From assembly GCA_947492175.1 (NCBI GenBank), contig CANLMQ010000009.1, positions 133,904-197,903 on the forward strand: 64,000 bases of DNA, in the 5' to 3' direction. Source of the stretch: an uncultured Draconibacterium sp. (GTDB lineage: Bacteria > Bacteroidota > Bacteroidia > Bacteroidales > Prolixibacteraceae). Of the stretch, positions 28,251 to 37,235 are shown piece after piece. The notes beneath the pieces are model-generated. The model made no database searches. It saw only the letters and a list, made by a program, of their open reading frames with translations, and was not told the DNA's origin. Position numbers and translations under genes: made by a program. Each line of letters starts with the position of its first letter. Position 1 is the first letter of the stretch.

Positions 28251-30152
28251 ATGAAGCAATTACTTTTTGTATCCATCATAATTTTGCTTGCTTTTGGAAA
28301 TGGCTTTTCCAATAATTATAGCGACAAACTTTATTCTCCTGACGGCAGTCTTTGTTTTACTTTTTTTATGCAACCTGGCGAAGCGTTTGAAATGTCATAC
28401 TCGGTCAGCTATAATAACCAGTCTGTGGTATTAAGATCTCCGTTGGGGATTCAGTTAACAGATGGCCAGTGGTTAAATAAACTCGAACTAAAAGATAAAA
28501 TTACCAGTTCAAAAGATACTACATGGACTCCTGTTTATGGTGAACGGAACCAGGTTCGCGACCATTATAATGAAACTGTTTTTGTGATTGGGAAGCAGGG
28601 GAAAACAAAGCCGGAGATGCGTATAGTTGTCAGGGCTTATAATGAAGGTATTGCGTTTCGTTATTTATTTCCTGAATACGTAACAGGGGGACCATATATT
28701 CGCATAAAAGAAGAGGAGACAGAATTTACACTCCCCGAAGATACGAAGGCATGGTATACTTTTATGGCACAGCAGATGTACCACCTTCTTCCTTTAAATA
28801 ACTGGCCGGGAGAATGTGAACGTCCTCTTACTTTGGAACTTCCTGATGGATTGTATCTATGTTTAACCGAAGCAGAAATGGTTAATTATGCCCGCACAAA
28901 ATTTAAATTATCTGACACCCGCCCCAACACACTTGAATGCTCAATGTACTCCGGAGTTGATGAAATAGCACCTGTAAAAACGCCCTGGAGGATAATTATG
29001 GTCGCTGAACGGCCGGGTCAACTATTGGAAAACAACGATTTGATTTTAAATCTAAATGAGCCATGTGCTATTGAAGATCCTTCGTGGATAAAACCGGGAA
29101 AGGTGGTTTTGTTGAAATCATATACAACCCAATATGCAAAAAAAATGGTCGATCTCGCAGTTACCCGTAATCTTCAGTATATTCATTTTGACGCCAACTG
29201 GTATGGTCCGGAATACAAGCAATCTTCAAATGCCACAACAATAACTGTTTCCCCGCATCGTTATGATGGCCCGCTGGATATGAAAGAAGTTTGCCATTAT
29301 GCAAAGCAAAGGGGCATCGGAGTGATTGTATATGTGAATCAACGGGAACTTGACTCACGGCTGGATGAAATATTACCATTGTATAAATCGTGGGGTATTT
29401 CCGGTATTAAATTTGGATTTGTTCATGTAGGTTCCCATCGATGGACTTACTGGATGCATGAAGCGGTTAAAAAATGTGCAGAGTATGGGATCGTGGTTAA
29501 CATACATGATGAGTATCGTCCTACCGGTTTTAGCAGAACATACCCCAATCTTATGACACAGGAAGGAATACTAGGAAATGAAGGTTTTCCCGGAGCCACC
29601 CACAATACAATTCTTCCCTTTACCCGTTATGTTGCCGGAGCTGCCGATTATACAATTTGTTACTATCATCGATCAGAAATTAAACCAGGTTACAAAACTT
29701 ATCTGAATACAACTTCAGCCCATCAGTTATCATTAGCAGCTCTTTACTACAGCCCGTTGCAATATGTGTACTGGTACGATAGTCTTTCCCATATCGGGAA
29801 TGAACCGGAACTCGAATTTTTTGATGCAATTCCAACTGTTTGGGATGATACCAAAGTTGTTCACGATAATATCGGAAATTATGTAACAATTGCGCGCCAG
29901 AGTGGTGAACAATGGTTTGTTGGAAGTATAACAAATACAGAGGCCCGCAAAATAGAGATATCACTCGACTTTTTACCAAAGGGCGTGAAGTTTGAAGCTC
30001 GTATCTATTACGATGATCCTTCAGCCCAAACGCGAACAAGAGTTGGTATCAGGCGAAAGGAAGTAGATTCTTCAACCATATTAAAAACAAAACTTTTAGC
30101 TTTTGGAGGACAGGCAATTTGGTTAAAACCAGTATTAGGTGTCCCCAAATAG
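28251..30152 (+). CDS. GH97-family glycoside hydrolase (copy 1)
   Basis: A 633-residue secreted enzyme (signal ending GFSNN). The GH97 N-domain begins with SPDGSLCFTF, and the linker has DPSWIKPGKVV. The TIM barrel shows IHFDANWYGPEY, GIKFGFVHVG, NIHDEYRPTGFSRTYPNLMTQEG and a C-terminal sandwich. The family holds inverting alpha-glucosidases (SusB type) and retaining alpha-galactosidases. The retaining nucleophile Asp is absent (KFGF where retaining members have a K-x-D-F pattern). The usual His-Glu before the RPTG block reads His-Asp-Glu. So neither textbook subgroup fits fully and the substrate is open. A paralogue lies at 33968. Confidence 0.9.
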   Translation: MKQLLFVSIIILLAFGNGFSNNYSDKLYSPDGSLCFTFFMQPGEAFEMSYSVSYNNQSVVLRSPLGIQLTDGQWLNKLELKDKITSSKDTTWTPVYGERNQVRDHYNETVFVIGKQGKTKPEMRIVVRAYNEGIAFRYLFPEYVTGGPYIRIKEEETEFTLPEDTKAWYTFMAQQMYHLLPLNNWPGECERPLTLELPDGLYLCLTEAEMVNYARTKFKLSDTRPNTLECSMYSGVDEIAPVKTPWRIIMVAERPGQLLENNDLILNLNEPCAIEDPSWIKPGKVVLLKSYTTQYAKKMVDLAVTRNLQYIHFDANWYGPEYKQSSNATTITVSPHRYDGPLDMKEVCHYAKQRGIGVIVYVNQRELDSRLDEILPLYKSWGISGIKFGFVHVGSHRWTYWMHEAVKKCAEYGIVVNIHDEYRPTGFSRTYPNLMTQEGILGNEGFPGATHNTILPFTRYVAGAADYTICYYHRSEIKPGYKTYLNTTSAHQLSLAALYYSPLQYVYWYDSLSHIGNEPELEFFDAIPTVWDDTKVVHDNIGNYVTIARQSGEQWFVGSITNTEARKIEISLDFLPKGVKFEARIYYDDPSAQTRTRVGIRRKEVDSSTILKTKLLAFGGQAIWLKPVLGVPK

Positions 30153-30258
30153 TAATCGTAAATCAATAGTACGGAAGCAGCAGATCAACGGATATCTCTG
30201 TTAAATCAACAAAGTTGCTCCGAAATGGGAAAGTTTGAAAATAAATAAAACTGAAAAT

Positions 30259-32409
30259 ATGATAAAACTGAAGATAAATAAAAGATGGTATTGTTTGCAT
30301 TTGATAGTGGCAGCGCTTCTACTGGTGTTAATACCAGAAGTATGTAAATCTCAAGCAGAGCCAGGTAACAATTCTTTGTCAGAAATAACAATTGTTGTTC
30401 CGTATCAAGAAGCATCTACGTTGACAGATATATGGGCGAATGAAGAATCCTCAATTAATTTCAAAACAGAACCGGGTAGGGCCGGAAGGTGTACCGCAGC
30501 CTTTACAGCAAAGGAATTGTCCGGATTTTTAAAACAGTCCCTTCATAAGGCTAGTATTTCGTATTCTGAATTTCTCCCCGATAACGGGTTTTTTATTGAA
30601 TTGGGAATTAATGATCCAAGTTCTTTGGCATGTTCTTTTTGCATTGAGCCTTTGGAGAATGGAATACGTATTATTGGAGATGGAAGACCGGGTTTACTTT
30701 ATGGAGGATATGAGTTTTTACGAATGCAAGGTTGGAGGTGGTATGCTCCGGGAGAAAGTGGTCAAATAGCTCCTGATAAAAAGTATAAGTTATTTATTCC
30801 GGAGAAGAAAAAAGAATATCAACCTGATATGCATTTGGGAAGGGGTTTTCACCTGCCTAATCAACATCAGGAATCGACAGATTTATGGCTTTGGATGGCG
30901 CGAAACCGGCTGAATCAGGCTTGTTATCGTCCGGCTACCGGGCCACTGGCCAACAAACTGGGAATGATATACAGCGAAGGGGGACATATTTTTGAACGGG
31001 TACTTGATCCTGACCGGGCAATGCCTTCAGGCAAAATTATGTGGGATGAGCACCGCGAATGGTATGGACTCTCCCAAGATGGAATAAAGAAAAAAGAAGA
31101 GGCATTGAGAACCCAGTTTTGTGTTAGTCAGCCAGACCTGATGGAGTTTTTCGGAAATGAACTGCTTGAACAGCTAAAAGGAAAGTGGAAACATGCTAAC
31201 CTGGTAAATGTTTGGGGGTTTGATACCTGGGGAAATACCTGTAATTGTGAGAAATGCAAACAACTTGGCAACGGATCCGATCAGGCTTTACACTACTTGT
31301 CGGCAATCAGGGATTATTTAAATGATGCGCTTGCTGATGGGCGGCTGGATCATAATGTACAACTGGCTTTATGCGCCTATGAAGGTACGAGCACAATGCT
31401 TGGCCCGGAGAATACTATTCCTAAAAATCTGATTGATGCAGGAGATGTGATCGTTTTTTATCCGATAGACCGGTGTTATGCCCACAATTTTAATGATAAA
31501 TCATGTGATATAAATGCGAAATATAAAAGAGATCTCTCTGATTGGATGAAGCAGAGCCCATCGATGGATGTCATTTTTGGAGAATACTACAACGTGTCGA
31601 AATACGAAGATTTGCCTCTTCTTTTTACTGAAACCATGCGTGATGATATCCCTTCTTATCATGCTGCGGGATGCCGGGGAATGATATATATGCATTTACC
31701 ATTTGTTAACTGGGGGCCACGTACATTAACACAGGTGTTGTATGCCCAATTAGCCTGGGATGCAACTACAAATACAGATGCTTTTCTTGATGAATATTTT
31801 AAAAATTGGTATGGGGTGTTTTCAGAAGAGATGCGAGAAATATATCAAAAAAATGAAGAAGGGTGGAAATATATATCGCAGTGGCGTAATTGGCATAATT
31901 CTGTTCTTTATCGAATATTAAAATGGGATGGAGAGGTCCCTACAGAAGCTTTAATCATCCCCGGGCATTTTAGGGAATCGTTAGAATATGCAGTCGGTAG
32001 TGGGCGAAATAGCATTAAATTGTTAAAAGATGCTTTGTTGCGGTTAGACGAAATACGTGAAAAGGCAAGCATCAATCCTCCATACGATCAACGTATATCA
32101 GAGGATTATCGGTTGATGAGATACGGACTTCATACAATGGAAATAATGACTTATCTGTTGTCTTATCATGAAGCACTTCGCACACAAGATTCTTTACGAG
32201 CAGATAACGAATGGAAAAATATTCAGCGAATAGCCAATAAATTAGACACGTATTGGCTTCCTATTGTATTTGAAAATCCCCGTAAAGCGGGAATTGTTAG
32301 CAAGGATGCTTTTAGCCGTACTCAGTTAAAAGAACTTGTCAGGAAGTGTAAACAGTTTCGCATTGAAAATGATTTGCCTCTTTATCCGGTGAAACCAGAA
32401 TGCGATTAA
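30259..32409 (+). CDS. DUF4838-family glycosidase-like protein
   Basis: A 716-residue exported protein (hydrophobic leader about 10-29, ending CKSQA). An N-terminal alpha/beta domain resembles the substrate-binding domain of GH20/GH67 enzymes (GIRIIGDGRPGLLYGGYEFL, then GWRWYAPGE). It is followed by a DUF4838 barrel with a conserved VWGFDTWGNTCNCEKC block holding a small Cys cluster. DUF4838 proteins are common in PULs and look like glucuronidase- or hexosaminidase-type hydrolases; no activity is proven that I can name. ATG 30259 places the leader correctly; an upstream TTG adds eight residues. It lies between the two GH97 genes. Confidence 0.72.
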   Translation: MIKLKINKRWYCLHLIVAALLLVLIPEVCKSQAEPGNNSLSEITIVVPYQEASTLTDIWANEESSINFKTEPGRAGRCTAAFTAKELSGFLKQSLHKASISYSEFLPDNGFFIELGINDPSSLACSFCIEPLENGIRIIGDGRPGLLYGGYEFLRMQGWRWYAPGESGQIAPDKKYKLFIPEKKKEYQPDMHLGRGFHLPNQHQESTDLWLWMARNRLNQACYRPATGPLANKLGMIYSEGGHIFERVLDPDRAMPSGKIMWDEHREWYGLSQDGIKKKEEALRTQFCVSQPDLMEFFGNELLEQLKGKWKHANLVNVWGFDTWGNTCNCEKCKQLGNGSDQALHYLSAIRDYLNDALADGRLDHNVQLALCAYEGTSTMLGPENTIPKNLIDAGDVIVFYPIDRCYAHNFNDKSCDINAKYKRDLSDWMKQSPSMDVIFGEYYNVSKYEDLPLLFTETMRDDIPSYHAAGCRGMIYMHLPFVNWGPRTLTQVLYAQLAWDATTNTDAFLDEYFKNWYGVFSEEMREIYQKNEEGWKYISQWRNWHNSVLYRILKWDGEVPTEALIIPGHFRESLEYAVGSGRNSIKLLKDALLRLDEIREKASINPPYDQRISEDYRLMRYGLHTMEIMTYLLSYHEALRTQDSLRADNEWKNIQRIANKLDTYWLPIVFENPRKAGIVSKDAFSRTQLKELVRKCKQFRIENDLPLYPVKPECD

Positions 32410-32469
32410 TCATAATTGAATAAATATCATAAATGGAATGAATTAACGGAGAAATATAATCGTTCGGAA

Positions 32470-33867
32470 ATGATAAAATTAAATATTTATTTACTGATTA
32501 TATCAGGCTTGCTATTATCTTCGATTGCAACAAAAGCTGGTAATGTGGATAATGCCAAAAGCTGGAAAGCAGGCGTTGCCTGTATAAAAATTACACCGGA
32601 AGAATCAATGTGGCTGGCTGGTTATATCGTACGCGATCACCCTTCGGAAGGGAAACTTCATGATTTGTGGGCGAAAGCAATTGCTTTTGAAGATTCGGAT
32701 GGAAACAGGTCGGTCTTAATAACGACTGATTTAGTGGGGATTCAGAAAAAAATGTCTGACAATATCAGGGATCGGTTAAATAAAAAATATAATTTTTCAC
32801 GCTCACAAATAATTTTGAATAGTTCTCATACACACCAGGGGCCGGTGGTAAGTCAGCGACAGGTTTATACCTATAATCTAAATGTCGGCGAAGCCACAAA
32901 AATTGCCAAATATGCCAAGATTGTTGAAGAACAGATTATAAAGATTGTAGGGAAAGCTTTAAAAGTGATGGAACCGGTAGATATTTATTCAGGGAATGGA
33001 CTAACCAGGTTTCAGGTAAACAGAAGGACAAATGATGAAAGTACCTTAACTGCGTTAACCGAGTTAAAAGGACCGAATGATTATGCAGTTCCTGTTTTAA
33101 AGGTGGTTAATAAAAAAGGGAAAATAAAAGCAATTGCTTTTGGTTATGCCTGTCATGCAACTGTAACCAACGAATATAAATGGAGTGGCGATTATCCGGG
33201 ATTTGCACAGATTGAGTTAGAAAAAATGTATCCCGGAGCCGTGGCATTATTTTTTCAGGGAGCTGCCGGAAATCAGAATCCATTGCCCCGAAGATCAAAC
33301 GCTTTGGCCCAAAAGTATGGTGTTGAACTTGCAAACGCCGTAAAATGTACTTTGGAAAGCGAAATGAGAGAACTTAATCCTTCATTATCGGTAGCGTATT
33401 CCGAAATTGACTTACCGATGGAAAATCCTCCATCGGAACAGGAATTAGTTGAAATGGCAAAATTATACAGCGATACAGCGAAAACAGTAACTGAAAAAGT
33501 AATTAAGAACTGGACCAAAAGGATGTTAGAGATACTCAGCAACGGAAAATCCTTGGAGGATGTGTATTCTGGTTATCCATTACAAACATGGAAACTTGGC
33601 GATCAGTTAATAATTGTGATGGGTGGTGAACCTGTTATTCAATATTCTATTCATTTTAAAGAATTGTATGGATTAGAAACATTTGTTATGGGGTATTCTA
33701 ACGATGAGATGGCCTATATTCCAACATCTGAAATTTTGCAACAGGGGGGGTACGAAGGTAAAATATCGCAAATGGCTTGTATGTTGCCTGCAAAATGGAA
33801 ACCGGTAATTGAAGAAATGATTATTAAAGAGGTTGATAAGTTGGTGTTAATCGCAACATCCGAATAG
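32470..33867 (+). CDS. Neutral ceramidase N-domain-like hydrolase
   Basis: A 465-residue exported protein (leader about 5-24). It matches the 'neutral/alkaline non-lysosomal ceramidase N-terminal' family: WKAGVACIKITPEES, GKLHDLWAKAIAFED, LNSSHTHQGPVVS with two His for zinc, and GYACHATVTN with a third. In true ceramidases a Ser nucleophile lies in a G-D-x-S-P-N motif. Here the matching stretch is FFQGAAGNQNPLP, with no Ser. So it is a zinc hydrolase of this fold with a changed active site, perhaps a deacylase on a sugar, not a proven ceramidase. ATG 32470 is chosen for the signal peptide. Confidence 0.8.
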   Translation: MIKLNIYLLIISGLLLSSIATKAGNVDNAKSWKAGVACIKITPEESMWLAGYIVRDHPSEGKLHDLWAKAIAFEDSDGNRSVLITTDLVGIQKKMSDNIRDRLNKKYNFSRSQIILNSSHTHQGPVVSQRQVYTYNLNVGEATKIAKYAKIVEEQIIKIVGKALKVMEPVDIYSGNGLTRFQVNRRTNDESTLTALTELKGPNDYAVPVLKVVNKKGKIKAIAFGYACHATVTNEYKWSGDYPGFAQIELEKMYPGAVALFFQGAAGNQNPLPRRSNALAQKYGVELANAVKCTLESEMRELNPSLSVAYSEIDLPMENPPSEQELVEMAKLYSDTAKTVTEKVIKNWTKRMLEILSNGKSLEDVYSGYPLQTWKLGDQLIIVMGGEPVIQYSIHFKELYGLETFVMGYSNDEMAYIPTSEILQQGGYEGKISQMACMLPAKWKPVIEEMIIKEVDKLVLIATSE

Positions 33868-33967
33868 TTGAACTAAGTGGTGATTTAAATTGCGGGAGAA
33901 TATTAGGTTAGGCCCTAAAGAGCAGTTCCGGCTGATTGAATACAAATGATTAAAATAAAAATATATA

Positions 33968-35905
33968 ATGATGAATTTAAAATTGATTGGTAAAGTATTT
34001 GTTTTCATGTGTTTGTCGATGTTGATGTGTTCTTGTAACAGCAACGATTCAATTCAATTATCGAGTCCGGATAACAACTATCATTTTAGTCTGACTACTG
34101 AAGGAGAATTGTCTTATTCAGTAAACTGGAAAGGCAGCGTTATTATAGACAAATCAGCATTGGGTTTTAAGTTAGCAGATGGAACTAACATTCCGGGTGA
34201 AGTTGAAATAGCACAAGTAAATAAAAAGTCAGTTGATGAAACCTGGCAAACGGTATATGGTGAGAGTTCGGGTTATAGAGATAATTACAATGAGTTACTG
34301 GTGCAGTTTAAAGGGGCAGGTTCCATTTCCAAAAATTTTGCATTAAGAATTCGAGCATATAATGAAGGAGTTGCTTTTAGATATGAATTTAATCAGCCAG
34401 AAGAACTGGACGTTTTATCAGAATTAACAGAGTTTACTTTTCATAACGATCCTTTCGTTTGGGTAAGCCTTATGGCCCAGTCAAGCATCGATAAACAAAA
34501 ATTTTCAGATGTTTCAATAATATGCGATCGCCCGTTGCTGGCCGAATTATCTGATTCAGTTTTTGCAGCTTTGGGAGAAGCTAATTTAGTTGATTTTGCC
34601 CGGATGAAATTCGAAAAGGATAGCACTGTATCAAATAAGTTGAGAGCTTCATTATCATTGGAGCAAGATAAAAAAGGCAATAAGACTCATTTTGTTTCTA
34701 TTCCCGGTAATGGATATTGTTCTCCATGGCGATTTATTATGGCAGGCCAGTCACCGTCTGAGATTCTGCAGAATAACTATCTCGTGCTTAATTTAAGTGA
34801 ACCTAATAAAATAGAGGATACCTCATGGATAAAACCGGGGAAAGTAATCAGGGAAGTAACCTTAACCACAAAAGGAGGGATTGCATGTGTTGATTTTGCC
34901 GCCAAGCACAATTTGCAATATGTTGAGTTTGACGCAGGCTGGTATGGAAATGAGTATGATGATGGTTCTGATGCAACTACAGTAACAGTTGATCCAAATC
35001 GTTCGCCCGGACCTCTTGATTTGCCATATGTAATTAATTATGCAAAGGAAAAGGGAATTGGTGTTATATTGTATGTAAACCGAAGAGCACTGGAGAAACA
35101 GTTGGATGAAGTGCTTCCATTGCTGAAATCGTGGGGGGTAGCTGGAGTAAAATATGGCTTTGTAAATGTTGGTCCGCAGAAATGGACTACGTGGTTGCAC
35201 GATGCAGTTCGAAAAGCAGCCGAACATGGTTTAATGGTTGATATTCATGATGAATACAGGCCAACAGGTTACTCACGCACATATCCTAATTTAATGACCC
35301 AGGAGGGAATTAGGGGAGATGAAGAAAGTGCTCCGAATGACATGGTTATTAATACCATTTTTACAAGAATGATAGCTGGTGCAGGAGACCAGACAAACTG
35401 TTATTTTTCTGAACGTGTACCCGAAAAAATGGGATCGCATGTTTCTCAAATGGCGAAAACAATTTGTATTTACAGCCCGTGGCAGTTTTTGTATTGGTAT
35501 GATCGTCCGGAAGGTTCTCCAACCAAAAAAGGAGGGGCCGGGAATACCAAAGATGTAATACCGGAAATTCCTGATCTTGCTTTTTTTGACCAGATACCAA
35601 CAGTTTGGGATGAAACCAGAATTATTGACGGATACCCTGGTGAATTTGCTGTTATTGCAAGAAAAAGTATAGATTGCTGGTACCTGGGGGCAATTACCGG
35701 GACAAAAGGATTGCTGCTTGATGTTGATTTAAAATTTCTTGATGAAGGTAGAACATACAAGGCAACCGTTTTTACTCACGATAGCTCCTTAACAACAGTA
35801 ACAAAAGTTAAAATCAGAGAAATTGAGGTTAACAGTAAGTCTGATTTTGAATATCAGATATTGGAACAGAATGGTTTAGCAGTAATATTCACACCTTTAA
35901 AATAA
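33968..35905 (+). CDS. GH97-family glycoside hydrolase (copy 2)
   Basis: A 645-residue lipoprotein (lipobox LMCSCNSN near residue 23). It is paralogous to the protein at 28251 with the same blocks: SPDNNYHFSLTTEGELSYS, DTSWIKPGKVIREV, VEFDAGWYGNEYDDG, GVKYGFVNVG, DIHDEYRPTGYSRTYPNLMTQEG. The retaining-type nucleophile is again absent and the His-Asp-Glu variant is shared, so the two belong to the same unusual subgroup. Different anchoring (SPI versus lipoprotein) suggests periplasmic and surface or outer-membrane locations for the pair. The gene starts at one of two adjacent ATGs (33968 or 33971). Confidence 0.9.
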   Translation: MMNLKLIGKVFVFMCLSMLMCSCNSNDSIQLSSPDNNYHFSLTTEGELSYSVNWKGSVIIDKSALGFKLADGTNIPGEVEIAQVNKKSVDETWQTVYGESSGYRDNYNELLVQFKGAGSISKNFALRIRAYNEGVAFRYEFNQPEELDVLSELTEFTFHNDPFVWVSLMAQSSIDKQKFSDVSIICDRPLLAELSDSVFAALGEANLVDFARMKFEKDSTVSNKLRASLSLEQDKKGNKTHFVSIPGNGYCSPWRFIMAGQSPSEILQNNYLVLNLSEPNKIEDTSWIKPGKVIREVTLTTKGGIACVDFAAKHNLQYVEFDAGWYGNEYDDGSDATTVTVDPNRSPGPLDLPYVINYAKEKGIGVILYVNRRALEKQLDEVLPLLKSWGVAGVKYGFVNVGPQKWTTWLHDAVRKAAEHGLMVDIHDEYRPTGYSRTYPNLMTQEGIRGDEESAPNDMVINTIFTRMIAGAGDQTNCYFSERVPEKMGSHVSQMAKTICIYSPWQFLYWYDRPEGSPTKKGGAGNTKDVIPEIPDLAFFDQIPTVWDETRIIDGYPGEFAVIARKSIDCWYLGAITGTKGLLLDVDLKFLDEGRTYKATVFTHDSSLTTVTKVKIREIEVNSKSDFEYQILEQNGLAVIFTPLK

Positions 35906-35970
35906 ACACAAATCTTTACTTGTAGGTGAACTTTGATCCTCGGAAGAATATCTTAAATATATGTAATACT

Positions 35971-37143
35971 ATGACAGGAAAAGAACGAATACAAACCATA
36001 TTGAATCATAAAGAGGCAGACCGTGTTCCTTATGACTTGGCAGGGACAACGGTGACTGCCATAACCAAAAATGCTTATGTAAATGCAATGAAGGCTCGTG
36101 GGTTGAGTCCGGAATATGAAAAAGACGAAATAGATCCGATTTCGCAAATAGTTATGCCAGTTGAAGAAAACCTCCTGAAACTTAATTCGGATACACGTAG
36201 GATTGGAGCATTACGCATTCCTGAGTATCTAAAACGAAGGGAAATAGACGAAAACGGGATAATGCGAGTTACTGATTTTTATGGTTGTGATTGGGAGCTT
36301 AATCCCGCAAAAGATATTTATTATAACCAGGTAACGTATCCTTTAAAACAATATGCTACCACAATGGAGGGAACAGAACACATTCATCGGGTAAATTGGA
36401 ATAACTATGTGGGGATTATGCAAAATGATCTTTTTGTTCAAATAGAGAGAGTGAAAAACAATTGTTGTATTGCCGACAGGAACACTGCAGGATTCACAGA
36501 AAATTCGTTAAGGGTTCGGGGATATGAGGAATGGTACCTTGATACAATGATGGATTACCAGGGGGTTGATCGTTTATTGCATATTATTCTTGAAGATAAA
36601 ATCCGGTATTGGGATGCATTAATCGATTGGGCAATCGAAAAAAGGGTTGAGAAGCAAATTCAGGTTATTTCAGAAAGTGACGACCTTGGATCACAGGAAG
36701 CTACTATTATGGATCATGATACCTTGCGTTTGTTGGTCATCCCAAAAATAAAAACCCTGTTTACCCATATAAAAAAGAGATTACCCCATGTAAGAATATT
36801 TATGCACAGTTGTGGGGCTATCCGCCCGATACTTCCCGACTTAATTGATGCCGGACTTGATATTTTAAATCCTGTTCAATTTACGGCTGTTGGCATGGAA
36901 TTAAAAGGACTAAAAAAAGATTTTGGCGATGTTCTTACCTTTTGGGGAGGGGGTATTGATACACAATCAACCCTTAACAACGGGACTGTACAGAATGTGA
37001 AAGACGAGGTAAAGAAGGTGATTGATATACTTGCGCCTGGAGGAGGTTTTGTTTTTGCCCCGGTTCATAATATCCAGGACGATGTTAGCCCTGAAAACTT
37101 TTGGGCTATGTGGGATACGTTGCAGGAATATGGGAACTATTAA
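35971..37143 (+). CDS. Uroporphyrinogen decarboxylase-family / MtaA-like methyltransferase-fold protein
   Basis: A 390-residue cytoplasmic protein with the UROD fold. It has the family opening TGKERIQTILNHKEADRVPYD and a FMHSCGAIRPILPDLIDAG block holding H-x-C-G, the zinc ligands of MtaA/MtbA-type cobamide methyltransferases. LTFWGGGIDTQSTL and GGFVFAPVHNIQDDVSPEN are near the end. It is unlikely to be the haem-pathway HemE, because it sits among glycan genes and has the thiol-zinc motif. Genes of this type recur in sugar loci of Bacteroidota and PVC bacteria, but their role is not known to me. ATG 35971 is used. Confidence 0.78.
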   Translation: MTGKERIQTILNHKEADRVPYDLAGTTVTAITKNAYVNAMKARGLSPEYEKDEIDPISQIVMPVEENLLKLNSDTRRIGALRIPEYLKRREIDENGIMRVTDFYGCDWELNPAKDIYYNQVTYPLKQYATTMEGTEHIHRVNWNNYVGIMQNDLFVQIERVKNNCCIADRNTAGFTENSLRVRGYEEWYLDTMMDYQGVDRLLHIILEDKIRYWDALIDWAIEKRVEKQIQVISESDDLGSQEATIMDHDTLRLLVIPKIKTLFTHIKKRLPHVRIFMHSCGAIRPILPDLIDAGLDILNPVQFTAVGMELKGLKKDFGDVLTFWGGGIDTQSTLNNGTVQNVKDEVKKVIDILAPGGGFVFAPVHNIQDDVSPENFWAMWDTLQEYGNY

Positions 37144-37196
37144 AGCTGGAGTAATGATGTAAAGTCATTCCTGTAATATCTAATACAATCAATAAC

Positions 37197-37217
37197 AATC
37201 TTATTCTAGATAAGATT
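37197..37217. promoter_or_regulatory. Palindromic site upstream of the Gfo/Idh/MocA gene
   Basis: Perfect 8-bp arms, AATCTTAT (37197-37204) and ATAAGATT (37210-37217), around TCTAG. The end is 18 bases before the ATG at 37236. Size and symmetry suit a dimeric regulator; there is no T-run typical of a terminator. The regulator is unknown. Confidence 0.4.
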
Positions 37218-37235
37218 ATAAAATGTTAGAATTTG

